A DNA stretch of 64,000 nt from Desulfobacterium sp. (GCA_030145245.1 JAQYWC010000025.1:1-64000), one strand, 5' to 3'. Shown: positions 34,431-43,447, counted from the stretch's first letter. Notes: generated by a model from the letters alone, not told the origin. A program made the numbers and translations.

Positions 34431-34470
34431 AAATCTGCCATCCCCTCCCCTGGCGGAGGGGATGGCGTTT
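34431..34470. terminator. 12-bp perfect hairpin between genes 1 and 2 of the operon
   Basis: 34437-34448 pairs perfectly with 34455-34466 around a 6-base loop. On the plus strand only GTTTAT follows, so it may cause partial termination and make gene 1 more abundant, or protect its 3' end. On the minus strand AGATTTTTTTT follows, a better terminator, although no minus-strand gene needs it here. Confidence 0.6.
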
Positions 34471-34511
34471 ATGTCTGGACGAACCCGATCCGGCCAAGGA
34501 GAGAAAAGACC

Positions 34512-35531
34512 ATGAACGTGAGAGCGCAACTCCTGGTCCTGGCGGCTTTTGCCGCTATTTTGTTTTTCATCCCTTTTCCAGCCCCTGGCCTGGAAGAACT
34601 CTCCGACCGGCAGCTCAGCCGGGTCACGGCCCAGAGCGGCCTGACCCTGGGGGCGGACCAGGGCGTGTTTTACTTAGATGCCATCGGGTTGGGCTTCAGG
34701 GATGCCGGCACCCTGGACCCATGGGGCACCCCCCTTGGGGTTGACGGGTATCTGTGTGGGGATCTTGGGGGAATCTTCCTTATGGACACCGAATTTATCA
34801 TGGATATCGGGAATTTTCTTGAACAGGATTCGATCCTTGTTCAAGACGACGCAGGGGGCGGCACACCAGTTTTACGTTCCCTTGACCATCCCCTGAACGA
34901 TACCCCCATGCTCTTTTTGAGCCAGACAGGGGGCAGCATCCATGGCACCTTCCGGGTGACGGATATTTCCACCTGGGATCATGGGGCTGGAGCCGAAGGG
35001 GTGTTGGGAGACCTTTCCCTGTCCGGCCTTTCCGTTTCCAGCGCAAGGATAGCGTTCTTTGCCCCGACCGGGGGGGCAGGAATCCGGGTTCTGACAGGCG
35101 CGGTTGTGACGGCTGAAACCATCCGGTTTTCCACCCTGGCCCAGGAAAACGATCTCCTGGTTTCAGGGGTGATGCTGGGCAACAGCTTTTCCGGCACCCC
35201 CCTGCCCGATGACAACCTGGGGAACGCCCCCATTGACACAAGTTCCTGGGCCTTGGAGAGCGGTTCCTTCAACCTGGGGCTTCCCTATTCTTACAATGAT
35301 ATCCCCGGGGTGCCGGACCCTGACCTCACCGCCCTTCCACTGTCCGTTGATGTGGCCGGGGACCGCCTGATCGGCCAGGCCACCTGCCTTGTGATCAACG
35401 CCCCCATGGAGGGGTCCCTGCGCATTGAAAGCGTCTCCTCCAAAGGGTTTGACCTGGGCCCCATCGCCATTGACGGCCTCAGGCTGTACAAAAACCTGAT
35501 AGAGTTTCCGGGCAGGGGCATCGGGCATTGA
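34512..35531 (+). CDS. Exported protein 2 of riboswitch operon
   Basis: A 339-residue exported protein. An N-terminal hydrophobic signal (about 5-25) is followed by LSDRQLSRVTAQSGLTL (about 30-46), the same motif as in proteins 1 and 3. The remainder is Gly- and Asp-rich and predicted beta-structured, with a repeated pattern of short strands. It is considerably longer than its neighbours. AGGAGAG lies upstream of the ATG. It starts 100 bases after gene 1, past a strong hairpin. A surface or pilus-like component is inferred; no enzyme motif is visible. Confidence 0.7.
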   Translation: MNVRAQLLVLAAFAAILFFIPFPAPGLEELSDRQLSRVTAQSGLTLGADQGVFYLDAIGLGFRDAGTLDPWGTPLGVDGYLCGDLGGIFLMDTEFIMDIGNFLEQDSILVQDDAGGGTPVLRSLDHPLNDTPMLFLSQTGGSIHGTFRVTDISTWDHGAGAEGVLGDLSLSGLSVSSARIAFFAPTGGAGIRVLTGAVVTAETIRFSTLAQENDLLVSGVMLGNSFSGTPLPDDNLGNAPIDTSSWALESGSFNLGLPYSYNDIPGVPDPDLTALPLSVDVAGDRLIGQATCLVINAPMEGSLRIESVSSKGFDLGPIAIDGLRLYKNLIEFPGRGIGH

Positions 35532-35556
35532 CCGATTATCAAAGGAGGAGTTGATT

Positions 35557-36243
35557 GTGAAACCGACCCAGGCAGCCCTGTTGATCCGGGCCGGCCTTGT
35601 TTTCCTGATGGTTTTTTTTCTTGGGACCCTCTCTTCCGGGGTCTGCAAAACAGAGATAATGACAGACACTGAGCTTGCCCTGGTCACGGGCCAGGGCACC
35701 ACCAACCTCTATGTGGAAGGCAGCACGGTGAGGCTATTTCTGGATATTCACATGGAGCCCTACGGCACCCTGGCATCCGGCAAGGCCGGGTATTGGAACC
35801 GGGGCACCCCGGATGATCCTGTCTTTGGCTGGGACATGAACTGGAAGAATGTCGTTATTGGGGAAAGCTACGACAATCCCCTGGTGATTGACGGGCTTGT
35901 CCTGCAGGTTGAGTTCAACCATGATGTCTCCGCACAGGATAAAAGCCTGACCCGCATCATCATCGGCACCAACCATATGAAAGGAGAGATCTCCGGGGAT
36001 TTCCCATCCACCTCCGGCGCTGTAAATCCCGGGGTCCTGGGCCTTGGCGGCACCGATCCCCTGGTCATGATCCGGGGCGACGCCCTTCAGGCCCATTCCC
36101 TGCTCAACATGGACGGCGGCTTTTTCCTTGAGATTAACCTTGATGGCCAGAGCCCTGAAAGGGGCGTGCGGGCCATCATAGGCTACCCGGAATCCGCTGC
36201 CGTGAACATGACCTTCACGGGCACGGACTGGTGGAGCCAATAG
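35557..36243 (+). CDS. Exported protein 3 of riboswitch operon
   Basis: A 228-residue exported protein starting at GTG, with AAAGGAGGAG just upstream; a TTG six bases earlier is less well placed. The hydrophobic segment at ~8-28 and the following Cys30 could be a signal peptide, possibly a lipobox-like SSGVC, though that is not certain. The shared motif appears as MTDTELALVTGQGTTNL (about 35-51). The rest is beta-rich and rather similar in style to protein 1. It is followed after 34 bases by the beta-propeller gene. Confidence 0.7.
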   Translation: MKPTQAALLIRAGLVFLMVFFLGTLSSGVCKTEIMTDTELALVTGQGTTNLYVEGSTVRLFLDIHMEPYGTLASGKAGYWNRGTPDDPVFGWDMNWKNVVIGESYDNPLVIDGLVLQVEFNHDVSAQDKSLTRIIIGTNHMKGEISGDFPSTSGAVNPGVLGLGGTDPLVMIRGDALQAHSLLNMDGGFFLEINLDGQSPERGVRAIIGYPESAAVNMTFTGTDWWSQ

Positions 36244-36277
36244 TCCAGTGGTTACGAAACATGAAAAGGAGAAAAGC

Positions 36278-37759
36278 ATGCAGACGATTTTACTGGTTCA
36301 GTTTTTTGGGATTTTCCTGTTTTCAACCCTGGCCCATGGAATGCCCGTCACGGAATCCGTGGAGATCCTGGGAACCCCAGGCAAAGATGAAACTCTTTTG
36401 ACCCGGTCCGTTACCTTTAATTCAGGGGATGCCAGCCATTTCGCCTATGCACTGAAAAAAGGGCCCCATCTTGTGGTCAAGATCGACGGCAAGCCCGGTG
36501 CACCCTATGATAACCTGGCCACGGGCACGCCTTTGTTTAACAGGGACGGATCCCGGTCCGTATATATCGCTTACCGGGGAGACAAGGCCTTTGTGGTGGC
36601 GGACGGTAAAGAGCTGTCCGGTTTTGACCAGGTGGCGGATCCCCGGTTCAGCCCGGACGGAAAAAGGCTGGTCTACCTTGCCCAGACCGGCAGGGAGCAA
36701 ATGGTTGTGGAGGAGGGGAAGATTCTGGCCCGTTTTGACGGCATCCTGGGGCAACCCAGGTTCAGTCCGGACTCAAAACAGCTGGCCTTTCTGGGGGTGA
36801 AAGACAACAAGGTTTCTGTGGTGCTTAACGGCAGGCCCATCATCCGAAATTGCGAAAATGCCAGGGAGCTCACCTTTAGCCCGGATTCAAACCACCTGGC
36901 CTTTGCCCTCATGAGAAAAGGACGATGGTTCCTTGCCAGGGATAAAAAAATATCAGAAAAGGGGTATCAGAACATTCAAAGCCTGCAATTCAGCCCGGAT
37001 TCCAACCGGTTTCTCTATGCCGCCCAGGAGAACAACCAATTGTTTTATGTTGAGAACCAGACGGAGATGCCCCCCTATGACACCGTGGGAAACCTGGTTT
37101 TCAGCCCGGATTCCAAGCGGACGGCCTATCCTGCCCTGGCTGGAAAAATTTGGCGGGTGGTCCTGGATCAAAGGGAAGGCCCGGGGGTTACCGAGCTTGC
37201 CACCCTGACGTTCAGCCCGGATTCCCAACGCTTTGCCTACGCCGGGGTCATAAACGGTGACAAAGGGGTGGTGGTCCTGGACCAGACGCCTGGCCAAACC
37301 TATGATGCCGTTGGCCAGCCCGTGTTCAGTCCGGATTCCAGGCGCCTGGCCTTCAGGGCCCGAACCGGCCGGCAGTGGTGTATGGTCCTGGACGGCAGGG
37401 AGGGCACCCCCTATGATATGATCCGGCTGCCGGTGTTCAGCCCGGACGCAAGTTCCCTTGCCTATGCAGGGGAGAGAGCGGGCAAACGCTTCCTGGTGGT
37501 CAATGGAAAAGAGGGCGCACCCTATGAAACCGTGGGCCTTCCCTGGTTCAGCCAGGACGGCAGTCATCTGGTTCACACCGCCATGGACCAGGATAGAAAA
37601 TGGCGGGTGATCCTGGACGGAACCCCCATGAGCAAGACCTTTGACGGCTTTCTAAAGGGGGCTCCCATTGCATTCAGCGGCCTGTCCTGCCGTGGATTTG
37701 CCCTTGATCTGGATGACGATAAAAAGGTGACCTTTTACCGGTACGAGCTGGGGTTCTGA
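36278..37759 (+). CDS. Exported beta-propeller with FSPDS-type repeats
   Basis: A 493-residue protein. The signal peptide spans ~1-20 (ending AHG). About eleven repeats of ~40 residues follow, most carrying an FSPDS/FSPDG signature followed by R-L-A-[FY]-A, as in TolB/WD40-like (PD40) propellers. The repeats are visible in the DNA as TTCAGCCCGGATTCC variants. Eleven repeats could make one large or two smaller propellers. AAAAGGAG precedes the ATG at 36278. It is the last gene of the riboswitch operon. Binding to cell-surface or secreted partners is inferred. Its 3' end overlaps the convergent gene by 86 bases. Confidence 0.85.
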   Translation: MQTILLVQFFGIFLFSTLAHGMPVTESVEILGTPGKDETLLTRSVTFNSGDASHFAYALKKGPHLVVKIDGKPGAPYDNLATGTPLFNRDGSRSVYIAYRGDKAFVVADGKELSGFDQVADPRFSPDGKRLVYLAQTGREQMVVEEGKILARFDGILGQPRFSPDSKQLAFLGVKDNKVSVVLNGRPIIRNCENARELTFSPDSNHLAFALMRKGRWFLARDKKISEKGYQNIQSLQFSPDSNRFLYAAQENNQLFYVENQTEMPPYDTVGNLVFSPDSKRTAYPALAGKIWRVVLDQREGPGVTELATLTFSPDSQRFAYAGVINGDKGVVVLDQTPGQTYDAVGQPVFSPDSRRLAFRARTGRQWCMVLDGREGTPYDMIRLPVFSPDASSLAYAGERAGKRFLVVNGKEGAPYETVGLPWFSQDGSHLVHTAMDQDRKWRVILDGTPMSKTFDGFLKGAPIAFSGLSCRGFALDLDDDKKVTFYRYELGF

Positions 37760-38561
37760 AACGATTGTTTTTTGGGGCCTTGAGGAGAGCTGTGACCTGG
37801 TCCAGGAACCCGCCGACCTTGTCAAGGTTCAGGAGATCGTTCCCCAGCCGGTCGGACAGGGGGGTTCTTAGTCCCACCCCATGGGTGTCCAGGGAGAAAT
37901 CCCTGGTGCCAAGCCGATGGATCAATGCCGCCAGATAGGGACCCACATTCTCCGGGGAGAGCCCGCCTGCAAAGCCAAACTTCATCTCCGGACACGATTC
38001 TCTGATCTCCGAATAGACCGCCACGGATCTGTCGAGGTTTGAACCATGGAAGAGATCCCCGGACGGGTCGATGAGGATACAGTCTGCAACGCCCTGGTAG
38101 ATCTTGAATCTTCTTGCGATCTCCCTTGGGGACAATTCACACACATGGCGGTTTGCCGTAAGGATGATCCTGAGGAAGGGGAATCTTTTCCTGATCCGGT
38201 GGACCTGGCAGATATCGGGCCAGGGTTTGTCGATCTGCAGGGTCCGGCAACGGCAACGGTCCTGGAACATGCCCATCAATTGACCCACCTGACCTGCCAG
38301 ATGTTCCATGTTGTTGGTGTTGTACTTGAGGATGGTTCCGAGTTTCCCGTTCACGGCCTTGAAGATGTACGGGAGGCTCTTCACCTTTGGGTGCCTTTTT
38401 CCCTTTATCTTTTTCCCGGCCAGGGATTTGGACTTCACATAGGTTGAGATGGCGGGACGATAGTCCGACACCCGGGTGTAACCTGCATTCTTGAAGGCGG
38501 TTAGGGTTTGTACGGCTTCTTCGGCAGTGGTGATTCCTGAGATGGCGATATAATTTTTCAT
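37674..38561 (-). CDS. TIM-barrel protein resembling phosphoribosylanthranilate isomerase
   Basis: A 295-residue protein. The N-terminus (IAISGITTAEEAVQTL) and the C-terminal FAGGLSPENVGPYL and DTHGVGLRTPLSDRLGNDLL segments recall TrpF-type barrels, in which the phosphate-binding loop is AGGL-x-PENV. The middle part carries additional sequence. The canonical TrpF N-terminal KxCG motif is not visible, so it may have another substrate. The last ~28 residues overlap the convergent propeller gene and look basic and atypical, so the true end could differ in relatives. It is the last gene of the long catabolic run; its role there is unclear. Confidence 0.65.
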   Translation of the reverse strand: MKNYIAISGITTAEEAVQTLTAFKNAGYTRVSDYRPAISTYVKSKSLAGKKIKGKRHPKVKSLPYIFKAVNGKLGTILKYNTNNMEHLAGQVGQLMGMFQDRCRCRTLQIDKPWPDICQVHRIRKRFPFLRIILTANRHVCELSPREIARRFKIYQGVADCILIDPSGDLFHGSNLDRSVAVYSEIRESCPEMKFGFAGGLSPENVGPYLAALIHRLGTRDFSLDTHGVGLRTPLSDRLGNDLLNLDKVGGFLDQVTALLKAPKNNRFRTPARTGKRSPFYRHPDQGQIHGRTGR

Positions 38562-38631
38562 GGAGAACCTCGTTTCTCTATATTAAATCGTCTTCCGGAG
38601 GGGGCGGTCTCAACCGGTTTTGCCAGGGGGG

Positions 38632-39090
38632 TTATTGGGTTAAGAACAGGGTCATACTCTCCGCATAGCAGGCGGATTTTTTACTCCCTTTTATCTCAAC
38701 CGTGTGGTTTACCGTGGTCAGGATCCTGCCCCGGCTTTTCTCCTCCACCCGGGCCAGGATGATCCGGTCCCTGATCATGGAGCCCACCGTGACCGGGGAG
38801 AGATGCCTGATCTTGTTCATCCCGTAATAGATGGCCATGACAGCCCCTTCGGGAATCACCATGAATTTCTCATGGAAATGGGTGAGCAGGGAGACGATGA
38901 GAAACCCCTGGGCAATGGTCTTGCCGAAAAATCCTTTCTGGGCGGCTTGCTCATCCAGGTGCACCCAGTGGTTATCCCGGGTGCAATGGGCAAACTGGTT
39001 GATTCGCTCCTGGTCGATGGGGAACCAGTCGGATACCCCGATCTCCTTGCCTGAAATTTCCTTCATCCCTTTTAACGGCAGAATTTGCAT
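38632..39090 (-). CDS. MaoC/NodN-like hydratase
   Basis: A 152-residue single hot-dog-domain protein of the MaoC dehydratase family. The catalytic motif DNHWVH (D-N-x2-H) and the following AQGFL (in place of the usual AHG) are visible at about 40-75. Members hydrate trans-2-enoyl-CoA to (R)-3-hydroxyacyl-CoA. Here a MaoC domain stands as a separate gene beside thiolase/DUF35 set A, whereas in set B it is fused to DUF35 (46509-47411). AGAGGA precedes the ATG. Confidence 0.85.
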   Translation of the reverse strand: MQILPLKGMKEISGKEIGVSDWFPIDQERINQFAHCTRDNHWVHLDEQAAQKGFFGKTIAQGFLIVSLLTHFHEKFMVIPEGAVMAIYYGMNKIRHLSPVTVGSMIRDRIILARVEEKSRGRILTTVNHTVEIKGSKKSACYAESMTLFLTQ

Positions 39091-39121
39091 GATTCCTCTT
39101 TTGTGCGCCTGGAGTCGTTAT

Positions 39122-39925
39122 TTATTTTCCCTGGAACCTGGGTGCCCGTTTCTCCTTGAACGCCCTGGGACCCTCCTGGGCGTCCTGGCTCATGAACACC
39201 GGGACGGCCAGCTCCACCTCCCGGGCCAGGCCTTCGGCAAGGCTGAGCCCGATATTGGACAGGACCGCCTTTTTCACCGCCGTGACCGCCAGGGGGCCGT
39301 TCTTAACGATGATCCGGGCCAGGCGTTCGCACTCTTCAAGGACCTTGTCCCTGGGCACCACCCGGTTGATCAGCCCCAACGCCAGCGCCTCCTCAGCCTC
39401 CATCAGCTCGCCTGTGAGCAGGAGCTCCATGGCACGGGCATGGGGAATCTGGCGGGGGAGTTTCACACTGGATCCCCCCATGGGAAAGATGCCCCACTTC
39501 ACCTCCTGGAGACCGAACTTTGTCCCTTCCGCAGCGATGCGGATGTCCGTGGAATAGAGCAGCTCAAGTCCGCCGGCAATGGCCTGGCCGTTGATCCCGG
39601 CGATGATCGGTTTGAAAATCTCAAGGTCCCGGAGCAGGGCCTTCTGGGCAATCATGGGATCGGCCCGGACCATTTTTTCCGCTTCGCTCACCGGGGTTTT
39701 CGCCCCGGTGAACAAGGGGATCAGGGTATTCAGGTCGGCACCGGCACAAAAGGTCTGGTCTCCGCTGCCGGTGACGATGGCGCAGCGCATGCCGGGGTCG
39801 TCCCGGAAATCTTCCCATGCATTGATCAGCCGGACAATGGTTTCGGGATCCAGGGCATTGTGGGCCTGGGGCCGGTTCAGGGTGATATAGGCGATCTGGT
39901 CTCGCTTTTCATAGATGATGGTCAT
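39122..39925 (-). CDS. Enoyl-CoA hydratase/isomerase
   Basis: A 267-residue crotonase-fold enzyme. Oxyanion segments are FCAGADLNTL and GQAIAGGLEL. Both hydratase-type glutamates appear present, in FGLQEV and AMELLLTGE. It should hydrate an enoyl-CoA. GGAG lies eight bases before the ATG. It lies 31 bases upstream of the MaoC gene and follows the DUF35 genes, within the thiolase-like cluster. The presence of both crotonase and MaoC hydratases suggests two hydration steps of opposite stereochemistry or on different intermediates. Confidence 0.9.
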   Translation of the reverse strand: MTIIYEKRDQIAYITLNRPQAHNALDPETIVRLINAWEDFRDDPGMRCAIVTGSGDQTFCAGADLNTLIPLFTGAKTPVSEAEKMVRADPMIAQKALLRDLEIFKPIIAGINGQAIAGGLELLYSTDIRIAAEGTKFGLQEVKWGIFPMGGSSVKLPRQIPHARAMELLLTGELMEAEEALALGLINRVVPRDKVLEECERLARIIVKNGPLAVTAVKKAVLSNIGLSLAEGLAREVELAVPVFMSQDAQEGPRAFKEKRAPRFQGK

Positions 39926-40008
39926 CTCTTTTCTCCATGGTGTGTGACCCTGCCGTGGGGGCAGGGCGGGTTCGTGTTATTTGGGCAAGGGAATCAGAAC
40001 GCTCCAGG

Positions 40009-40479
40009 TCAGGGTGCTTCGGCAACCGGCTCAAAATGGTCGATATCCAGCAGGGTGTTGGTGGTGGCCGGGGAAAAGACCGCCGTAACCTCCATCCCCT
40101 TTTCCACCCGGTCCGGGTTCACCCCTTCCAGGATATGGGCCATGGGGGTGTCTGCCCCCTTGAGGAGAATCATGGCCAGGACAAAGGGCGGCTTCCGGGG
40201 CAGGTGCTTGTCCTGGTACCGGATCACCGTGTGATTGACCACCGTTCCCCTGTTGGATACCGTTACCCATTGGCTGCGGATATCCGCCATGCAGCGTTCG
40301 CAGGTCTGTCTTGGGGGCACAAAGACCCGGTTGCAGGTGGTGCATTTGACCCCCATGATGGTCCGGTGATCCCGGAGGGTTGTCAGAAACGTGCTGCCTG
40401 TCCGGCCTGCAAAATAGGTATAGGGCAGGGCCAGTTTGCCGTGGATGATGTAGCTGTCGCTCTCTTCGCTGTTTTTCAT
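40009..40479 (-). CDS. DUF35 zinc-ribbon/OB-fold protein, set A (first)
   Basis: A 156-residue protein with the rubredoxin-like zinc ribbon CTTCNRVFVPPRQTCERC (two CxxC pairs) followed by an OB-fold. DUF35 proteins pair with thiolase-fold partners: BbsA with BbsB in anaerobic toluene degradation, and the DUF35 domain of ChsH2 with Ltp2 in sterol side-chain cleavage. The N-terminal part (KLALPYTYFAGRTGSTFL) is nearly the same as that of the set B fusion protein at 46509-47411. AAGGTGA precedes the ATG. It is four bases from the next DUF35 gene. Confidence 0.88.
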   Translation of the reverse strand: MKNSEESDSYIIHGKLALPYTYFAGRTGSTFLTTLRDHRTIMGVKCTTCNRVFVPPRQTCERCMADIRSQWVTVSNRGTVVNHTVIRYQDKHLPRKPPFVLAMILLKGADTPMAHILEGVNPDRVEKGMEVTAVFSPATTNTLLDIDHFEPVAEAP

Positions 40480-40482
40480 GGA

Positions 40483-41031
40483 TCACCTTGCCTGTTCATC
40501 GATTTCGAAATATTTGATATCGTCAATGCTGCCGGATCGCTCTTCGGCCCATACCGGTCTCAGGCGGGAGCCCCGGGTTATCCGGTCTCCCATGACGATG
40601 CCCATCTCCACCATCTCCAGGTGCTCCGGCCGCAACAGATGCCAGAACACCTCCTCTTTTTGGCATCCGTCCAGGAGGATACCGATGGCGCCATAGGGGG
40701 TCTCCCGGCTCTCCCCGGTCAGGGGATCGGGACTGGAATAGTAGCAATACTCCATCATCCGCATCTCCCCCCTGGGACCGATCTCCACCCATTCCCGGTT
40801 TCGCACCCGGCAGATGGCGCACATCTCCCTGGGGGGCGACTGGAGCCTGCCGCATTCCGGGCATTGGATGGCCAGGATCCGTTTATCCTTAAGGGCGGTT
40901 AAAAATTTCCCCATGACCGGGCCCGTGGCAAACTTCTGATCCACGGAGATGGTCTTCCTGAGGACAATCAGCTCCTGGTCCGCCATGGTATCTAAACTAT
41001 CACTGACCTTGACGTTCATCTCTTCTTCCAT
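40483..41031 (-). CDS. DUF35 zinc-ribbon/OB-fold protein, set A (second)
   Basis: A 182-residue DUF35 protein. The zinc ribbon is CPECGRLQSPPREMCAIC, and the OB-fold follows. It ends IDDIKYFEIDEQAR, like the set B paralogue (ITDIKYFEI). It closely matches the C-terminal third of the 47439-48599 protein, which carries two SCP2 domains in front; here only a short N-terminal stretch is present. GGAGGGG lies just before the ATG at 41031. It lies between the other DUF35 gene and the thiolase-like genes, which are presumably its partners. Confidence 0.88.
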   Translation of the reverse strand: MEEEMNVKVSDSLDTMADQELIVLRKTISVDQKFATGPVMGKFLTALKDKRILAIQCPECGRLQSPPREMCAICRVRNREWVEIGPRGEMRMMEYCYYSSPDPLTGESRETPYGAIGILLDGCQKEEVFWHLLRPEHLEMVEMGIVMGDRITRGSRLRPVWAEERSGSIDDIKYFEIDEQAR

Positions 41032-41041
41032 AATCCCCTCC

Positions 41042-42235
41042 CTACCAGTTTAATTCTTTTTCCAGCATCATCAGTATGGTCCACATGGTGCCCCCGAAGG
41101 AGGAGGCAATGGCATGGTTCACCGTTCCCGGGATCTGATGGGGGCCGGCATTGCCCCGCACCTGCTTGGCGGCTTCCGCCACCCGGACCATGGCCGTGGC
41201 GCCGATGGGATTGGCCGCCAGCACCCCGCCCGAGGGATTGATGGGCATTTTTCCGCCCCCCATGATCTCCTTTTCTTCGATGAGGCGGTAATGCTCATCC
41301 CCCTCCAGGAGAAAGAAATCCCGGATCCAGTCCGCCCCCCACCATGCCGAGGGATCGTACATCTCAAACACGTCGAAATAATCCAGGGGGGCTGTGATTC
41401 CGTTGCGCTCATACAGGTGCCGGGCGGCAAACCTGTGGGTGGTTTCGTTGGGATAATGATTGACGCACAGGTTCAGGGTCTCCTCCCGGTGAACCGTGAT
41501 GTGATCCCGTATCCACACGGGATGGTCACACTGCTGTTTTGCCTTTTTTTCGCAAGAGAGGATCATGGCGCAGGCCCCGTCGGACTGGGAGCACATGTGA
41601 ATAAGCCGCAGGTCTCCGATCAGGGGAGGGGAGTTCTCCATGAGATCCTCCATCTGGTCCCAGTCCAGGCCAAAGGCCCGGTGGGAGTTGGGATTGAGGC
41701 AGGCATGCTTGTCCATGATGATCCGGTAGAGCATGGCCACCCTTTTTGCCCTGTCCGCCCCGAACTCCGCGATCGCCTTGACCGCGGCCGAATCGGTCAG
41801 GGCGCCGGACTGCAGTTTCCTGGCCCACAGGGGATCGGCCATGTTGGTGATGCCGCCGGTGGTGTGTCCCTCCTGGAGCTTTTCAAATCCAATGGCCAGC
41901 ACTGTGTCGTACATGCCGGACGCGACGAGGTTGTCCGCCGCCCCCACCAGGGTGCCGCCGGTGGTGCCGCCGGTGGTGAGCCTGAAGGCGTCCTTGCCCC
42001 GGGCGCCGGTGCCAAGGGTGTGCCACAGGTCTGGCTGGTGCACCATCTCAAACAGCTCCATGTTGCCATGGACCACGCAATCGATATCATCCATGGTGAG
42101 CCCGGCGTCATCCAGGGCATCCTTTACCGCCTCCCGGATCATCTCCGGCTGGTTCACATCCTCCCTGTGGCTGGAAAACCGGGTCTCTCCGATCCCCACG
42201 ATCCCTACATGTCTGTTCTTTTCTCTGAAGCTCAT
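41042..42235 (-). CDS. Thiolase-like protein lacking Cys nucleophile, set A (type 1)
   Basis: A 397-residue SCP2-thiolase-family protein (VGIVGIGETRF start). In the nucleophile region, TTGGTTGGTLVGAADNLVASG, Gly stands where thiolases have Cys. The C-terminal NPSGGVLAANPIGAT has Asn in place of the GHP His. A conserved MYDPSAWWG occupies the region of the third catalytic loop. Ordinary thiolysis is therefore unlikely; retro-aldol cleavage, as in Ltp2-type aldolases, or a scaffold role is inferred. The ATG at 42235 fits the preceding GGGGGG run and the end of the upstream gene. Confidence 0.88.
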   Translation of the reverse strand: MSFREKNRHVGIVGIGETRFSSHREDVNQPEMIREAVKDALDDAGLTMDDIDCVVHGNMELFEMVHQPDLWHTLGTGARGKDAFRLTTGGTTGGTLVGAADNLVASGMYDTVLAIGFEKLQEGHTTGGITNMADPLWARKLQSGALTDSAAVKAIAEFGADRAKRVAMLYRIIMDKHACLNPNSHRAFGLDWDQMEDLMENSPPLIGDLRLIHMCSQSDGACAMILSCEKKAKQQCDHPVWIRDHITVHREETLNLCVNHYPNETTHRFAARHLYERNGITAPLDYFDVFEMYDPSAWWGADWIRDFFLLEGDEHYRLIEEKEIMGGGKMPINPSGGVLAANPIGATAMVRVAEAAKQVRGNAGPHQIPGTVNHAIASSFGGTMWTILMMLEKELNW

Positions 42236-42245
42236 GATCCCCCCT

Positions 42246-43391
42246 CTATTTCTCAAGGATTAACACGGCGTGGTGCTGGCCTGCCGCCCCGGTTGTCCCA
42301 TGGGCAAGGGCCTTCCGGAGGCCTGTCACCTGATTGGTTCCGGCCTTGCCCTGGAGCTGGGTAAAGCCGTAGGCGGCCCTGGCAAGGCCTCCCAGCATAA
42401 GGGGATTGCCGTTGAGCATGCCCCCGGAAAGGTTGACATGGTGCTTGTCCATGCCGCCGGCCTCCATCCAGGCCGGGCCCCGGGCCTTGCCCGTGATCCC
42501 GGTCCCTTCGGCCCAGAGGGGAAGCTGATAGGCGCAGGCGTCGCTCAACTCCACCAGGTCCAGCTCTTTTGCAGGATCTGTGATGCCGGCCATGGCATAG
42601 GCCCTGGCACAGGCCTTTTTAAGGGCAAAATTGGAGACAAGCTCCCGGTCCCCCAGGAAATAGCTGTCCATGCAGCTCCCAAACCCGGTGAGCCGGACAG
42701 GGTTGTCCGTGAACTCATGGGCTCTCTCGTCGCAACAGAGGAGAAATCCCACGGCCCAGTCGGTCACCGGGTAGTTGTGCATCTTCCGGATGGGATCGGC
42801 CAGCAGGGGAGACTCCATAACCTCCCGGACAGATAACTGTTCATTGTCCCGGGCATGGCGGGTGCGGGCGCCGTTCTTCCGGGACCGGACCACGATGTTG
42901 GCCAGGTGCTCGTCGGTGAGGCCGGTCTCTTCCATGTAGGCCCTGGCCTGGAGTGCCGCGGCATTGAGATAGTCAAGCCCCAGGGGGCGGGAATAAAAGG
43001 GATCAAAGGCAAGATTGGTGCACATGTTGCGGCTCTCGCTCTGGGACTCCTTGCAGTGGCCCATGACCAGGATGAGGTCATCGTGGCCGGAGAGGATGCA
43101 GGCCATGGCGTAGCCCAATGCGCTGATGCCGTCCTGGGCAACCTTCTCCTCCCCCCGGAAGTGGGCCCCCACCACGTCGGTGACGGCCGCGTCCGAGATG
43201 GTCCTGGCATCAAATACATCGTCGGAGCAGGTCACCACGTTCCGGATCCCCTTGTCCATGTCAAAGGTGACGTTGGTCTGTTCCATGATGGATTCAAAGC
43301 AGTCAATCAACATCCCCTGGAACCGGTGCTGCCAGATTGCAGGTTGGTTCTTGATCTGTGCCATGGCACAGATTGAAACATTGCGGGTCAT
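42246..43391 (-). CDS. Thiolase-like protein lacking Cys nucleophile, set A (type 2)
   Basis: A 381-residue thiolase-fold protein of a second type. In EEKVAQDGISALGYAMACI, Ala stands at the nucleophile position by alignment of the helix spacing. The C-terminal VNLSGGMLNGNPLMLGG has Asn-Pro in place of His-Pro. The loop DLVELSDACAYQLPLW replaces the NEAFA region. It differs clearly from its neighbour, so the two types may form a heteromer with the DUF35 proteins. AAGGAGGAG precedes the ATG. Paralogue: 49904-51052. Confidence 0.88.
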   Translation of the reverse strand: MTRNVSICAMAQIKNQPAIWQHRFQGMLIDCFESIMEQTNVTFDMDKGIRNVVTCSDDVFDARTISDAAVTDVVGAHFRGEEKVAQDGISALGYAMACILSGHDDLILVMGHCKESQSESRNMCTNLAFDPFYSRPLGLDYLNAAALQARAYMEETGLTDEHLANIVVRSRKNGARTRHARDNEQLSVREVMESPLLADPIRKMHNYPVTDWAVGFLLCCDERAHEFTDNPVRLTGFGSCMDSYFLGDRELVSNFALKKACARAYAMAGITDPAKELDLVELSDACAYQLPLWAEGTGITGKARGPAWMEAGGMDKHHVNLSGGMLNGNPLMLGGLARAAYGFTQLQGKAGTNQVTGLRKALAHGTTGAAGQHHAVLILEK

Positions 43392-43447
43392 GGGCTCTCC
43401 TCCTTAGTCTGGGCTGGGATCATGAAATCGATCAATTTTCCGCCTCC

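Noticed and set aside
36278-37759. Regular DNA repeats that might be read as a repeat array
   Set aside because: The repeats (TTCAGCCCGGATTCC variants about every 120 bases) are codons of the FSPDS beta-propeller repeats, not a CRISPR array. No CRISPR array or cas gene was seen anywhere.
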